Below are positions 25,612 through 33,588 of a DNA stretch of 64,000 nucleotides, piece by piece. This DNA comes from Caballeronia udeis (GTDB lineage: Bacteria > Pseudomonadota > Gammaproteobacteria > Burkholderiales > Burkholderiaceae). How positions within the stretch are numbered: position 1 is the first letter of the stretch; the number at the start of each line of letters is the position of its first letter. Under the pieces are notes generated by a model, which did no database searches, was not told the DNA's origin, and was given only the letters and a program-made list of their open reading frames with translations. The DNA lies in assembly GCF_001544555.2 (NCBI RefSeq), contig NZ_FCOK02000017.1:62001-126000 (forward strand). The letters are read 5' to 3'. The translations under genes were made by a program, and so were the position numbers.

Positions 25612-26418
25612 ATGAACGAAAACGCAGGTCGAGAACCGCTGGTGGTCATCGAGCAGGATGTCTACGGAGTACCCGGCGCCGTGCGGATAACGCTGAACCG
25701 GCCCGACGCATTTAACGCGTTGTCCGAAGCATTGACTGACGCGCTGCAAAGCAGCCTGGATGAAGTGGCCGCATCGAATGCGTGCGTCGTTGTGCTTGCC
25801 GGCGCGGGCAGAGCATTTTGCGCAGGCCACGATCTGAAAGAGATGCGCGCCCAACCGTCGTTCGAGTACTACCAAGCTTTGTTTGCTCGTTGCTCGCAGA
25901 TGATGTTGACCATCCAGCGCATGCCGCAGCCTGTGATCGCACGCGTGCATGGAGTCGCGACGGCGGCGGGCTGTCAACTGGTCGCGATGTGCGATCTGGC
26001 AGTGGCTGCAAGCGATGCCCGCTTCGCCGTGTCCGGAGTCAATCTGGGATTGTTCTGCTCGACGCCTAGTGTGCCGCTGTCGCGTAATCTGTCTCGCAAG
26101 GCCGCATTCGAAATGCTTGTGACCGGCGACTATATCGATGCACAAACCGCGTGTGAGCGAGGTCTTGTGAATCGAGTCGCCACGCCCGAACGGCTGGACG
26201 ACGCGATTCGTGCACTCGTGGTGAGTATCAGTGAGAAGCCGCGTGTAGCGATCGCCGCCGGCAAGCGTCTCTTCTATCGGCAACTGGAGGCTGGCATAGA
26301 TACAGCGTACCAACTGGCAGGAGACACAATGGCGCGCAACATGCTGGACGACGCAGCGCTCGAGGGAACCGAGGCGTTCATTCAGAAACGCACGCCGCGG
26401 TGGCGGGAGACGGGGTGA
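25612..26418 (+). CDS. Enoyl-CoA hydratase/isomerase family protein
   Basis: 268 residues of the crotonase fold. The oxyanion-hole segments are AFCAGHDLKEM and HGVATAAGCQLVAMCDLAVA. The second catalytic Glu of classical hydratases is not obvious: the segment reads GVNLGLFCSTPSVPLSR, so isomerase, hydrolase or another crotonase activity is possible. I start at the ATG at 25612 because GGAGG lies five bases upstream. An in-frame ATG at 25597 overlaps the ligase stop as ATGA and is a credible alternative. Last gene of the monooxygenase/ligase operon. Confidence 0.87.
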   Translation: MNENAGREPLVVIEQDVYGVPGAVRITLNRPDAFNALSEALTDALQSSLDEVAASNACVVVLAGAGRAFCAGHDLKEMRAQPSFEYYQALFARCSQMMLTIQRMPQPVIARVHGVATAAGCQLVAMCDLAVAASDARFAVSGVNLGLFCSTPSVPLSRNLSRKAAFEMLVTGDYIDAQTACERGLVNRVATPERLDDAIRALVVSISEKPRVAIAAGKRLFYRQLEAGIDTAYQLAGDTMARNMLDDAALEGTEAFIQKRTPRWRETG

Positions 26419-26439
26419 CTTTGGAGTTTTCGTCGTAGC

Positions 26440-27144
26440 TCACCAGGGAACGACTCTTCCAAGATAGTCCAGGTAATGCAATCCGGAGCGCCCTTCGTAA
26501 GCCTCGATCGTGCTCACCAGGTTCGGGATACTTTCGTCGATACTCAGACGCCCGTCAGGGCCGCCCATATCAGTCCTTACCCATCCAGGCGCCATCAATA
26601 GCAAGGTTTTCGCGTCGTTTTGGTGGCGCGCCGCAAAGCTGCGCATAAACATGTTGAGAGCCGCCTTGCTGCCCCGGTAGACCTCGTAATTGCCGTTAGT
26701 ATTGTTGGTGAGGCTACCTTGCCCGGATGACATGACACCGATTGTTCCGGTCGGCTGAACGAGGTGTTGAAACGCCTCGATGACTCTCATCGGACTCAGC
26801 GAGTTCGTCACCATGACGCGTACAAATTCCTCGGTCGAGACATCGGCGATCGTTTCCCAATTGTCGTTCTTGACGCCGGCATTCACGAAAAGGCCATCGA
26901 GTCGCCGACCTTTAAGACGACCGTATAACGCGGCGACCTGATCGGGAATCGTGATATCGACTGCTTCAACTTCCAGCGAGCCCTCGGTGCTTTCCGAGAG
27001 TTGGCGCAGCTTTTCTGTTGAGCCCGCCCTCCCGGTGGCGATCACTCGCCAGCGACGCTTGAGATATTCCTCGACCATTGCAAATCCGAGGCCGCGGGAT
27101 GCACCGATGAGGAGGATGGTTTTCTGCGGAGATGTGTCTTGCAT
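26440..27144 (-). CDS. Short-chain dehydrogenase/reductase
   Basis: 234 residues of a classical SDR: cofactor motif GASRGLG near the N-terminus, NAG in LFVNAGVKND, catalytic Ser in GVMSSGQGS and YRGSK as the YxxxK. R at the end of the second strand (ATGRAG) suggests NADP(H). I start at the ATG at 27144 (MQDTSPQK), with GGGAG just upstream; the frame is open to 27207. It converges on the enoyl-CoA hydratase (21 bases between stops) and is divergent from the LysR gene at 27288, its probable regulator. Confidence 0.88.
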   Translation of the reverse strand: MQDTSPQKTILLIGASRGLGFAMVEEYLKRRWRVIATGRAGSTEKLRQLSESTEGSLEVEAVDITIPDQVAALYGRLKGRRLDGLFVNAGVKNDNWETIADVSTEEFVRVMVTNSLSPMRVIEAFQHLVQPTGTIGVMSSGQGSLTNNTNGNYEVYRGSKAALNMFMRSFAARHQNDAKTLLLMAPGWVRTDMGGPDGRLSIDESIPNLVSTIEAYEGRSGLHYLDYLGRVVPW

Positions 27145-27287
27145 GGATAGCTCCCTGTAAACGAGACTCGATGGAACCTGGCTTTGAGGTGCCACGCGTT
27201 CGGTCATGAGTCAGTACATGGAATATATCGACGAGACAGCCATGGCGGAAGGCGCAGCAGTTGCACTTATAACGTGCGCCAAACGCC

Positions 27288-28253
27288 ATGTCTGAACAGT
27301 TGGTGCTACGATCGGGCATGCCCGAACCCGATCTGAATTTACTCATTGCGCTCGACGTATTGCTCGCCGACGGCAGCGTGATTGGCGCTGCGCGTCGACT
27401 GGGATTGAGTGCCTCGGCAATGAGCCGGACCTTGACCCGGCTTCGCGAGGTGACCGGGGACCCGTTATTGGTTCGGGCGGGGCGCGGTATGGTATTGACG
27501 CCTCATGCGGAGGCACTGCGTCAGCTTACTCAGAATGCGGTTCATGAGGCACGTGCCGTGCTTCGTCCCTCAACCACGGAACCGGATTTTTCAACGTTAC
27601 AGCGAACCTTTACCATTCGCGCGAACGACGGTTTTGTGGATGCTCTCGGCGCTTCACTGATCGCAGCGGTGGCCGCGGTTGCGCCACTCGTGTGTTTGCG
27701 TTTTGCACCCAAGCTTGAGAAGACGGCGGCGTACTTGCGAGACGGCTCCGCTGATCTCGAGATTGGTGTTCTGAGCGAAATGGGGCCGGAAGTCCGCGTG
27801 CAGGCATTATTCCGGGATCGCTTTCTTGGTGTTGTCCGGCAGGGCCATCCTCTCGCCATGGAGCGCGAGGTGACGGCCGTACGGTACACCGCCTTCGGCC
27901 ATGTCGTCGCTTCACGACACGGTCGCACAAGCGGACCGGTTGATGAAGCGCTGGCCGCTTTAGGACTGGAACGAACGATTGTTGCCGTCGTTCCGAGTTT
28001 TCCCGCCGCGCTCGCCGTGGCGCGAGGCTCGGACCTGATAGCGCTCGTGCCCGCGTCTCTTCTGAGCAATCAGTCTGAACCGCAGGAACTGCCCGCATCC
28101 ACCATCGCTACCGCTTACGCCTTCGAGCTTCCTGTAAAGACCGCGGAGATTACGGTGTCGCAGATGTGGCATCCCCGGGTAGAGGTTGATCCTGTTCATC
28201 GTTGGCTTCGGCAACTGATGCTAACTGTATGTCGGGAACGGCTGCCCCTGTGA
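27288..28253 (+). CDS. LysR-family transcriptional regulator
   Basis: 321 residues with an N-terminal helix-turn-helix (about 18-76; GSVIGAARRLGLSASAMSRTL), of the NodD/PcpR-like subgroup that starts PDLNLLIALDVLLADGSV. The effector-binding domain follows. Divergent from the SDR gene, with 143 bases between the starts, so regulation of the SDR is the default inference. Effector unknown. Confidence 0.9.
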   Translation: MSEQLVLRSGMPEPDLNLLIALDVLLADGSVIGAARRLGLSASAMSRTLTRLREVTGDPLLVRAGRGMVLTPHAEALRQLTQNAVHEARAVLRPSTTEPDFSTLQRTFTIRANDGFVDALGASLIAAVAAVAPLVCLRFAPKLEKTAAYLRDGSADLEIGVLSEMGPEVRVQALFRDRFLGVVRQGHPLAMEREVTAVRYTAFGHVVASRHGRTSGPVDEALAALGLERTIVAVVPSFPAALAVARGSDLIALVPASLLSNQSEPQELPASTIATAYAFELPVKTAEITVSQMWHPRVEVDPVHRWLRQLMLTVCRERLPL

Positions 28254-28393
28254 AACGTTAGCTATAGCGTGCCACTGTCGCTCTTCAACATTCTTGAGCG
28301 GGGTTGCGACGCCTCCGGCTTAATATCGATTGTCGGTGTGTCGGGCCTGCCGCTAAGATCGCCACCATCTCATCCAAACAGCTACGACTCTCG

Positions 28394-28639
28394 ATGAATA
28401 AGAAAATCCGCCTTCGGGTCACGCTGGCTATCTCGGCCTTTGCGATCTACCGTGTATTCACGTACGTTCGACAGGTTCAGACCGGCTGCATCCAGATCGG
28501 CAATCATCAGCGATGCAGTTTTGAAAACACGGCGAATTTCGAGGGGTTGCAGAACGTCGATCTGCTTTTCACATGTGGCTGGGTCGCGGGCGCGGTGCTG
28601 TGCTGGATCGGTGTCGTGCAAACTGGCAAGACGCGCTAG
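28394..28639 (+). CDS. Small membrane protein, hypothetical
   Basis: 81 residues with a basic N-terminus (MNKKIRLRV), hydrophobic stretches at about 9-25 and 56-74, and two Cys between them (CIQIGNHQRC) that could form a periplasmic disulfide. Not recognised. The start is the ATG at 28394; the open frame upstream to 28304 lacks similarity and a ribosome-binding site. Confidence 0.5.
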   Translation: MNKKIRLRVTLAISAFAIYRVFTYVRQVQTGCIQIGNHQRCSFENTANFEGLQNVDLLFTCGWVAGAVLCWIGVVQTGKTR

Positions 28640-28778
28640 TAGCCGATGCACCACCACACTCCCTGCACGGCGTAACCTAAGCGATTCATGAGCGCGAAAG
28701 TACTGGCGTATGGCAGGCGGGTTCAAGCTCTACGGCACTGCAATCGCGCACGGTCTTCAGGCCATTGGAGAAGCCCAA

Positions 28779-28895
28779 ATGAAGCGCACGTGGACGATCA
28801 TTGGGGTCGGCAATGTGGCTGGCAGCTTCAAATGGTATCAGTCGCTTTTTGGCCAGCCATGCATCAGCTTTGGCCTAATCCAGGTAACTCGGTGA
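28779..28895 (+). pseudogene. VOC/glyoxalase-family protein, N-terminal fragment
   Basis: An ATG with GGAG at good distance begins MKRTWTIIGVGNVAGSFKWY, followed by QSLFGQP. This is the normal N-terminus of a glyoxalase/bleomycin-resistance (VOC) protein including its first beta-alpha unit. Similarity stops after FGQP, and the frame ends 11 codons later. The remaining two-thirds of the domain is not found nearby, so this is a truncated remnant. Confidence 0.6.
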
Positions 28896-28899
28896 CACT

Positions 28900-28911
28900 G
28901 CTGCACCGGGT
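28900..28911. repeat. 12-base direct repeat, left copy
   Basis: GCTGCACCGGGT. The same 12 bases occur at 30464-30475. The two copies bracket the CHAD and NUDIX genes and sit next to gene remnants on both sides, so they may mark the ends of an inserted or rearranged segment. Confidence 0.5.
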
Positions 28912-28930
28912 GCTGCAGGTCTTGCCAGGA

Positions 28931-29845
28931 TTAACTTGCGATGGCACGAACACGCCGTGATGCGGCACGCATTCGTCGGCACTTCTGCTTTTCAAGCCAT
29001 TGCAGCGACTCCTGCACGACTTCGGGTGGAACGTCGTTGAATGATGCGCCCCGAATCAAGGTCTCACTTGCGGCAATGTCGTTGAACTGGCCGAGCTTGT
29101 TCTGCACGGACGTCAACTCTTTTATGGTGCGGTCGTGTCCGTCCTTGATGACGGGTTGAAAAAACTCGAGCAGATACCTCAGCTTTTTGCCGGCCTTGCG
29201 AACATCGTGGAGATCCTCTTCATGGGTGTTCTCGTGACGAGATGCGTACCTGCTGCGCTTCTTCAGTGCGCGCTGCGCACGACGAACGCGATCCTCGGCG
29301 AACTCACGAATGGGAAGCTCGTTGCAACTGGACTCCAACGTCGCTTGCGCGCGAAGCAAGACGTCGTTCAAGAAAGCCTCAACGTCGTCGCTTTTTATCA
29401 TCGTCTGGCTATGCACCACTGCCTGTGCGCGTTTTTCCCTCGCGGCGGCCACGAGCAATCCCATCGATGCGCGCGACGTTTGCGCGGCTTTCAAAAGATC
29501 GCCAGCGATGTCCCAGTCACGCGTTCCACCGGCTAGCGCAGCAAGGCGCTTGAACTCTTCGATGGCCTGCGCGGTTGCCTCTTCACCGAGATAGGGGGAA
29601 TAAGCCCAGTACAAGGCACGCAGCTTTCTGAATGCGACGCGAAGCTGGTGGAATTCTTCAGCATTGCAATTGGTGGCCAGCTCTCTCGCCCGCCGCACAG
29701 CCTCGGCGACAACGGGAGTCGCCAATGATGAGAAGGTGCTTGCGATTGAACCTGTTCTTGATGGCGATGAAACAGCTGGCCGCCGATCTTCCTTAAAGAG
29801 ATTGATTGGCCGCGGCAAGGGCCAGTCAGCATCCATATCCACCAT
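28931..29845 (-). CDS. CHAD-domain protein
   Basis: About 304 residues, all-helical, basic. Two CHAD repeats are visible: EEFHQLRVAFRKLRALYWAY and LHDVRKAGKKLRYLLEFF, each with the conserved His and rows of Arg/Lys. CHAD domains bind inorganic polyphosphate through these basic residues, and some localise to polyphosphate or PHA granules. I start at the ATG at 29845 (MVDMDADWPL), with GAGG upstream; the frame is open to 29914 using a TTG. It is divergent from the NUDIX gene. Confidence 0.85.
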   Translation of the reverse strand: MVDMDADWPLPRPINLFKEDRRPAVSSPSRTGSIASTFSSLATPVVAEAVRRARELATNCNAEEFHQLRVAFRKLRALYWAYSPYLGEEATAQAIEEFKRLAALAGGTRDWDIAGDLLKAAQTSRASMGLLVAAAREKRAQAVVHSQTMIKSDDVEAFLNDVLLRAQATLESSCNELPIREFAEDRVRRAQRALKKRSRYASRHENTHEEDLHDVRKAGKKLRYLLEFFQPVIKDGHDRTIKELTSVQNKLGQFNDIAASETLIRGASFNDVPPEVVQESLQWLEKQKCRRMRAASRRVRAIAS

Positions 29846-30095
29846 TGAAGCCTCGAGTCGGACAAAAAATATGTTTCGCCCCGACATTACCACAGTGATA
29901 TTCTCGCTTTCCAATTTTTGTGACGATTTGATGAACAGCTTTCAAGTTGTCGCGTGCAGGCCGCGCCCACGTCGAGACGTTGCCGAGCATCTACGGTTTT
30001 GTATTAGCATGCTTGGCTATATCAAGCATTGAGCGATACGCTGGCGCATCGAGCGCGCCTCGAGGATACCTGGAAGAGATAAGTGGGAGTTCAGT

Positions 30096-30464
30096 TTGAA
30101 GACACGCGCCACCGTTATTTGTCGCCGAGGCAAGCGAATTCTCCTGGTCGCACGTAGTCAGTCGAAGTGGGCTTTGCCGGGCGGGATCCTGAAGCGCGGA
30201 GAACATCTCTCGGACGCCGCACTTCGGGAGCTCAAGGAAGAGACGCGGCTTTCCGGGAAGTCAGCCAGATATCTCTTCGACTTTCGTGGCAAGCAAAAGC
30301 ACCATCACGTGTTCTCCTGCGAAATCTCGAATCGCGCCAAGGCTCGCCCAAGCAACGAGATCTCCAAATGCCGTTGGGTCCACCTCGAAGACATCCCTCG
30401 CCTCTTAACCAGTGCGCCGACGACCGGCATCGTGAAGCTCATGGGTCAACGGCGTAAAAAGTAG
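30096..30464 (+). CDS. NUDIX hydrolase
   Basis: 122 residues. The NUDIX box is complete, GGILKRGEHLSDAALRELKE followed by ET (G-x5-E-x7-RE-x2-EE), so it should hydrolyse a nucleoside-diphosphate-linked or polyphosphate-type substrate with a divalent metal. The size and basic character recall small DIPP-like NUDIX proteins. The start is a TTG at 30096 with GGGAG five bases upstream; no better ATG exists. Divergent from the CHAD gene; a shared role in polyphosphate or inositol-phosphate-like metabolism is only a guess. Confidence 0.82.
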   Translation: MKTRATVICRRGKRILLVARSQSKWALPGGILKRGEHLSDAALRELKEETRLSGKSARYLFDFRGKQKHHHVFSCEISNRAKARPSNEISKCRWVHLEDIPRLLTSAPTTGIVKLMGQRRKK

Positions 30465-30475
30465 CTGCACCGGGT
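30464..30475. repeat. 12-base direct repeat, right copy
   Basis: GCTGCACCGGGT, identical to 28900-28911. It begins at the last base of the NUDIX stop codon and ends ten bases before the sigma-factor remnant. Confidence 0.5.
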
Positions 30476-30484
30476 TGGCACAGG

Positions 30485-30583
30485 CACCAGACGACCGCCC
30501 TCGAGATCCGGGACGGCAAGGTCACAGCCATCTATGTCGTGCGCAACCCGGACAAGCTGCGGCGTCTGCGCCAGGCCGTATAG
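30485..30583 (+). pseudogene. C-terminal remnant of an ECF sigma factor with SnoaL-like tail
   Basis: A 32-codon frame, HQTTALEIRDGKVTAIYVVR followed by NPDKLRRLRQAV and a stop. The IYVVRNPDKLR end is the characteristic C-terminus of SigJ-type (ECF41-like) sigma factors that carry a SnoaL-like domain. No start codon or upstream sigma domains are present; the remnant begins beside the 12-base repeat. Confidence 0.6.
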
Positions 30584-30622
30584 CCGACCCGAAAGCGGCA
30601 CGGTCATCCTCCGGCGGACGAG

Positions 30623-31504
30623 TCAGCAGGTCAGGTCTCGCAGCACGTCAAGCACATGCTGCGTCGAACGTTCCACGTGCTTAGCGTGTGCGATGCCGAG
30701 CCGTCGCCATAGTGCCGGGCGTAGCGGTCGTACGGTCGTACCCGCATCCTGTCCGGGAATCGTGCTGTCCTCGTGAGGCAGCAGTGCGGCTCCATAGCCT
30801 GCTGCGACCAGCCTTCTGATAGCGTCGTTGTAGTTGAGTTCGATTCGGGCGACTGGCTGTTGTCCGCCCGCTGCGAACCATTTAGCGGTCAACTGTGAAA
30901 GCCGTGTAGTTGAGTCATTGAGAATGAGTGGCTTGCTGGCGAGCCATTTGGGTGTTACGCCGGCCGGGCATTGCCACTGGACCGGCATGAAAGCCATGAC
31001 AGGATCCCTGCGCCATGGCTTGATCACAAGGCCGGCAATCGCGGGCTGCGGTAGCGCGACCAGTCCGACATCCAGCGACCCTTGCGCCAGGCGGGCGAGC
31101 GTGTCCTGCGACGTCAGCACCGTAACCTGCACGTCGATGGCAGGATGTTGCCGCCCCAACACTTCGAGAGCCCGGGGCAGCAGGTGTGCGATTGCGCCGG
31201 TCGACGCGCCGAGTCGTACACGTCCCTCCAGCCCCTGCACTTGCCGCCGAACATCGTCCAGCGCCTGCCCGGCATCGGCCAGAAGGTGGCGTGCCTTTGC
31301 CAGAAGCGTTTCCCCGATCGCCGTGGGCTGAACGTGTCCCCGCTTGCGCGACAGCAGCGGAGCACCGACGCGCTCCTCCAGTTCCTGAATGTGAAGGCTG
31401 ACTGTGGGCGCAGCCAGATGAAGGACACGCGCGGCCTCCGCGAAGGAACGATGGTCCGCGATTGTCACCAACGTGCGCAAGCGGTCCAGACTAATCTCTC
31501 TCAT
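30623..31504 (-). CDS. LysR-family transcriptional regulator
   Basis: 293 residues with an N-terminal winged helix (about 4-62; RSFAEAARVLHLAAPTVSLH) and an effector domain beginning near residue 95 (VRLGASTGAIAHLLPRAL). Neither neighbour is an obvious target. Divergent from the 92-codon membrane-protein gene at 31611. Confidence 0.9.
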   Translation of the reverse strand: MREISLDRLRTLVTIADHRSFAEAARVLHLAAPTVSLHIQELEERVGAPLLSRKRGHVQPTAIGETLLAKARHLLADAGQALDDVRRQVQGLEGRVRLGASTGAIAHLLPRALEVLGRQHPAIDVQVTVLTSQDTLARLAQGSLDVGLVALPQPAIAGLVIKPWRRDPVMAFMPVQWQCPAGVTPKWLASKPLILNDSTTRLSQLTAKWFAAGGQQPVARIELNYNDAIRRLVAAGYGAALLPHEDSTIPGQDAGTTVRPLRPALWRRLGIAHAKHVERSTQHVLDVLRDLTC

Positions 31505-31610
31505 ACCCGTACCAGATTAAGAAAAACTGAACGTCGATTTCAGGAAATTCAACTTTTCATATTCTATCCCCGGAACGAAGATCGGAGTTCTCAGGCTCCG
31601 GGGACGGAAG

Positions 31611-31889
31611 ATGATTGATATAAGAGCAAGCGGCGAGGGCGATGAAGACAGGCAATTACCGGGTGACGATGCGGAGGTGAAACGAAGGGTCTCTGCACTG
31701 ACGTTCACCGGACTATTGATGACCATTCTGGTCATCGCCGGACTGTATCTCGCGATGACTCCACGTAACGTGAATCAGGCGTGTTTCCAGCAGCAGATGA
31801 ACGACGAGCACACACTCATGGAAGCTTTTTTCCAGGCGCCGCCGGAGCAGGATGCAGTCGTCGAGGCGATGCGTGCCTGTTCGCACTGA
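31611..31889 (+). CDS. Small single-helix membrane protein, hypothetical
   Basis: 92 residues, not recognised: acidic N-terminus, one membrane helix at about 33-50 (TGLLMTILVIAGLYLAM) and a soluble C-terminal part with two Cys (NQACFQQQM and MRACSH). The ribosome-binding site is weak. Divergent from the LysR gene, which may control it. Confidence 0.5.
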   Translation: MIDIRASGEGDEDRQLPGDDAEVKRRVSALTFTGLLMTILVIAGLYLAMTPRNVNQACFQQQMNDEHTLMEAFFQAPPEQDAVVEAMRACSH

Positions 31890-32159
31890 CGTAGCCGGCA
31901 ATCGGGTAATAGCCGTGACATCGGCTGCGAAGATCTCGATTAGCGGCTACACGACCTGGGTTCTCTGCAAGATCATCCTGGCGGGCCGCATCGCGCTCGG
32001 TCTATGCCATCACCGTGTGCGACGGCAGGTCAGGATAACGTGTGATGTCAATGCTATCCGCGTTTGATACGCGATGAAACACGCGCCGGATTGCGGCCCG
32101 TTAAACGGTTCCACGGACGCGTGTAAAATCGACGTCGACGTCTCTTCTGGAGCAGTCTC

Positions 32160-32995
32160 ATGCTAAGAGTACTTGAACCAGGCGACTACTTCGGCACACC
32201 AACCCAGCGATATCGCGATGACGGCATCTCGATTGTGGAAACTGATTTCGCAACCGACCTGGTCATCCCTCAGCACGAACACGTCAATCCGTTTTTCTGT
32301 TTCGTGCTGGACGGTCGCGGCACACGCTCCTGGCCGGCACGCCATGGCCACGATGCGCCCATGTCACTGACACTTTTCCCTGCCGGCCTGCCGCATGAAA
32401 ATTGCTGGTACGGGGCTGGCGGCAAAGCGCTTCACGTTGAGTTTTCATCCCTGTGGTTGCAACGGCTTGACGGCCGGACCCGGATTCTCGATTGTCCGAA
32501 TGACTTTGCCGGCGGTACGCCGGCGTCTCTCATGCGGCGTCTGGTCCACGAATGCCGCGAGCAGGATTCGGCCACGTCACTGGGGTTGAAGGCATCGTAC
32601 TGGAGCTTCTGGCGGCCTGTGAGCGGTCGGAAGGGCGCACCGTGACCGGTTCGCGCCGATGGCTCGCTCGCGTGGAAGCATTACTGCTCGAACGCTTTCA
32701 TGAGGGGCTGACGCTGGATGAGATCGCCACCGACAGCCATGTCTCCGCGGACCACCTCGCGCGGGAGTTCCGCAAGCATTTTGGCGTTACTGTAGGAGAG
32801 TATGTGCGCCAGATCAGGGTCGATTTCGCCTGTGGGCAATTGGCCGGCGGACGCCAGTCGCTTGCGGCCATTGCGGAGGCTGCCGGGTTCGCTGACCAGA
32901 GCCATTTCACGCGTGTCTTTCGGCGCAGGATGGGCGTTACACCAGCCGTATACCGTTCACAGTTGCGCGGAGATCGCTCTGGTTCCAAAGATTGA
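32160..32995 (+). pseudogene. AraC-family regulator split by a frameshift
   Basis: The first frame (ATG 32160, GGAG eight bases upstream) encodes a cupin-like sensor domain (VIPQHEHVNPFFCFVLDGRG) to about residue 142. The second frame, up to the stop at 32995, encodes the double helix-turn-helix of AraC (LTLDEIATDSHVSADHLARE, then LAAIAEAAGFADQSHFTRVF). The frames join near 32580-32595, around CTGGGGTTGAAGG, where loss of a single base explains the break. Both halves are otherwise intact, so this is a recent lesion or a sequencing error. As written it makes a truncated protein without DNA-binding ability. Confidence 0.82.
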
Positions 32996-33084
32996 CTCTC
33001 CCGTACAAGACCGGCTGAGTCCTTAAGGCCTAAAGTTGCTCGCACGTTCCAGGAACGCGCACTCTCATCTTCATGGAGACCGAT

Positions 33085-33462
33085 GTGAGCACTGAAGCCT
33101 TTCCATATTTGACGCGCCTCGACATTCTCTACGCCGCCGGCGAAGTCATGGACGTTCCGGCCATCGTCGCTGCAAACAGTCATCCCTGGTACAACCAGAC
33201 GCTATGCCAGGTGAATCAGTCGGTGGTTCGGCTCGGTGTCGTGCAGGGCCAATATCATTGGCACAAGCACGACACCGAGGACGAATTTTTCTACGTCGTC
33301 AGCGGCCACTTCCTGATCGACCTGGAAGATCGCGTCATCGATTTGCAGCCAGGACAGGGGTTCGTCGTGCGCAAAGGCTTACTGCACCGTCCTCGCGCAC
33401 CCGAGAAGACGGTGATCCTGATGGTGGAGAACGCGGGGATTGTTCCGACCGGCGACGCATGA
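33085..33462 (+). CDS. Cupin-domain protein
   Basis: About 125 residues of a single small cupin barrel. Metal-binding motif 1 is HWHKHDTEDEFFYVVSG, with two His and one Glu, and motif 2 includes GQGFVVRKGLLHRPRA. Likely a metal-dependent isomerase/dioxygenase or a sensor; no substrate evident. Two starts are possible: the ATG at 33073, or a GTG at 33085 with GGAG six bases before it. I prefer the GTG because the ATG lacks a ribosome-binding site. Confidence 0.8.
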   Translation: MSTEAFPYLTRLDILYAAGEVMDVPAIVAANSHPWYNQTLCQVNQSVVRLGVVQGQYHWHKHDTEDEFFYVVSGHFLIDLEDRVIDLQPGQGFVVRKGLLHRPRAPEKTVILMVENAGIVPTGDA

Positions 33463-33588
33463 CCTGCTGATTGTCCACAAGGGGCCAACATTCAGCAGTT
33501 CGGTACATGCGATGGGCAGGCTCCGGGCGGTTCAATTAGAACTTGACAGGTGAATAGCACGACTGCAGGTGCGTCTCACCACCTATCA

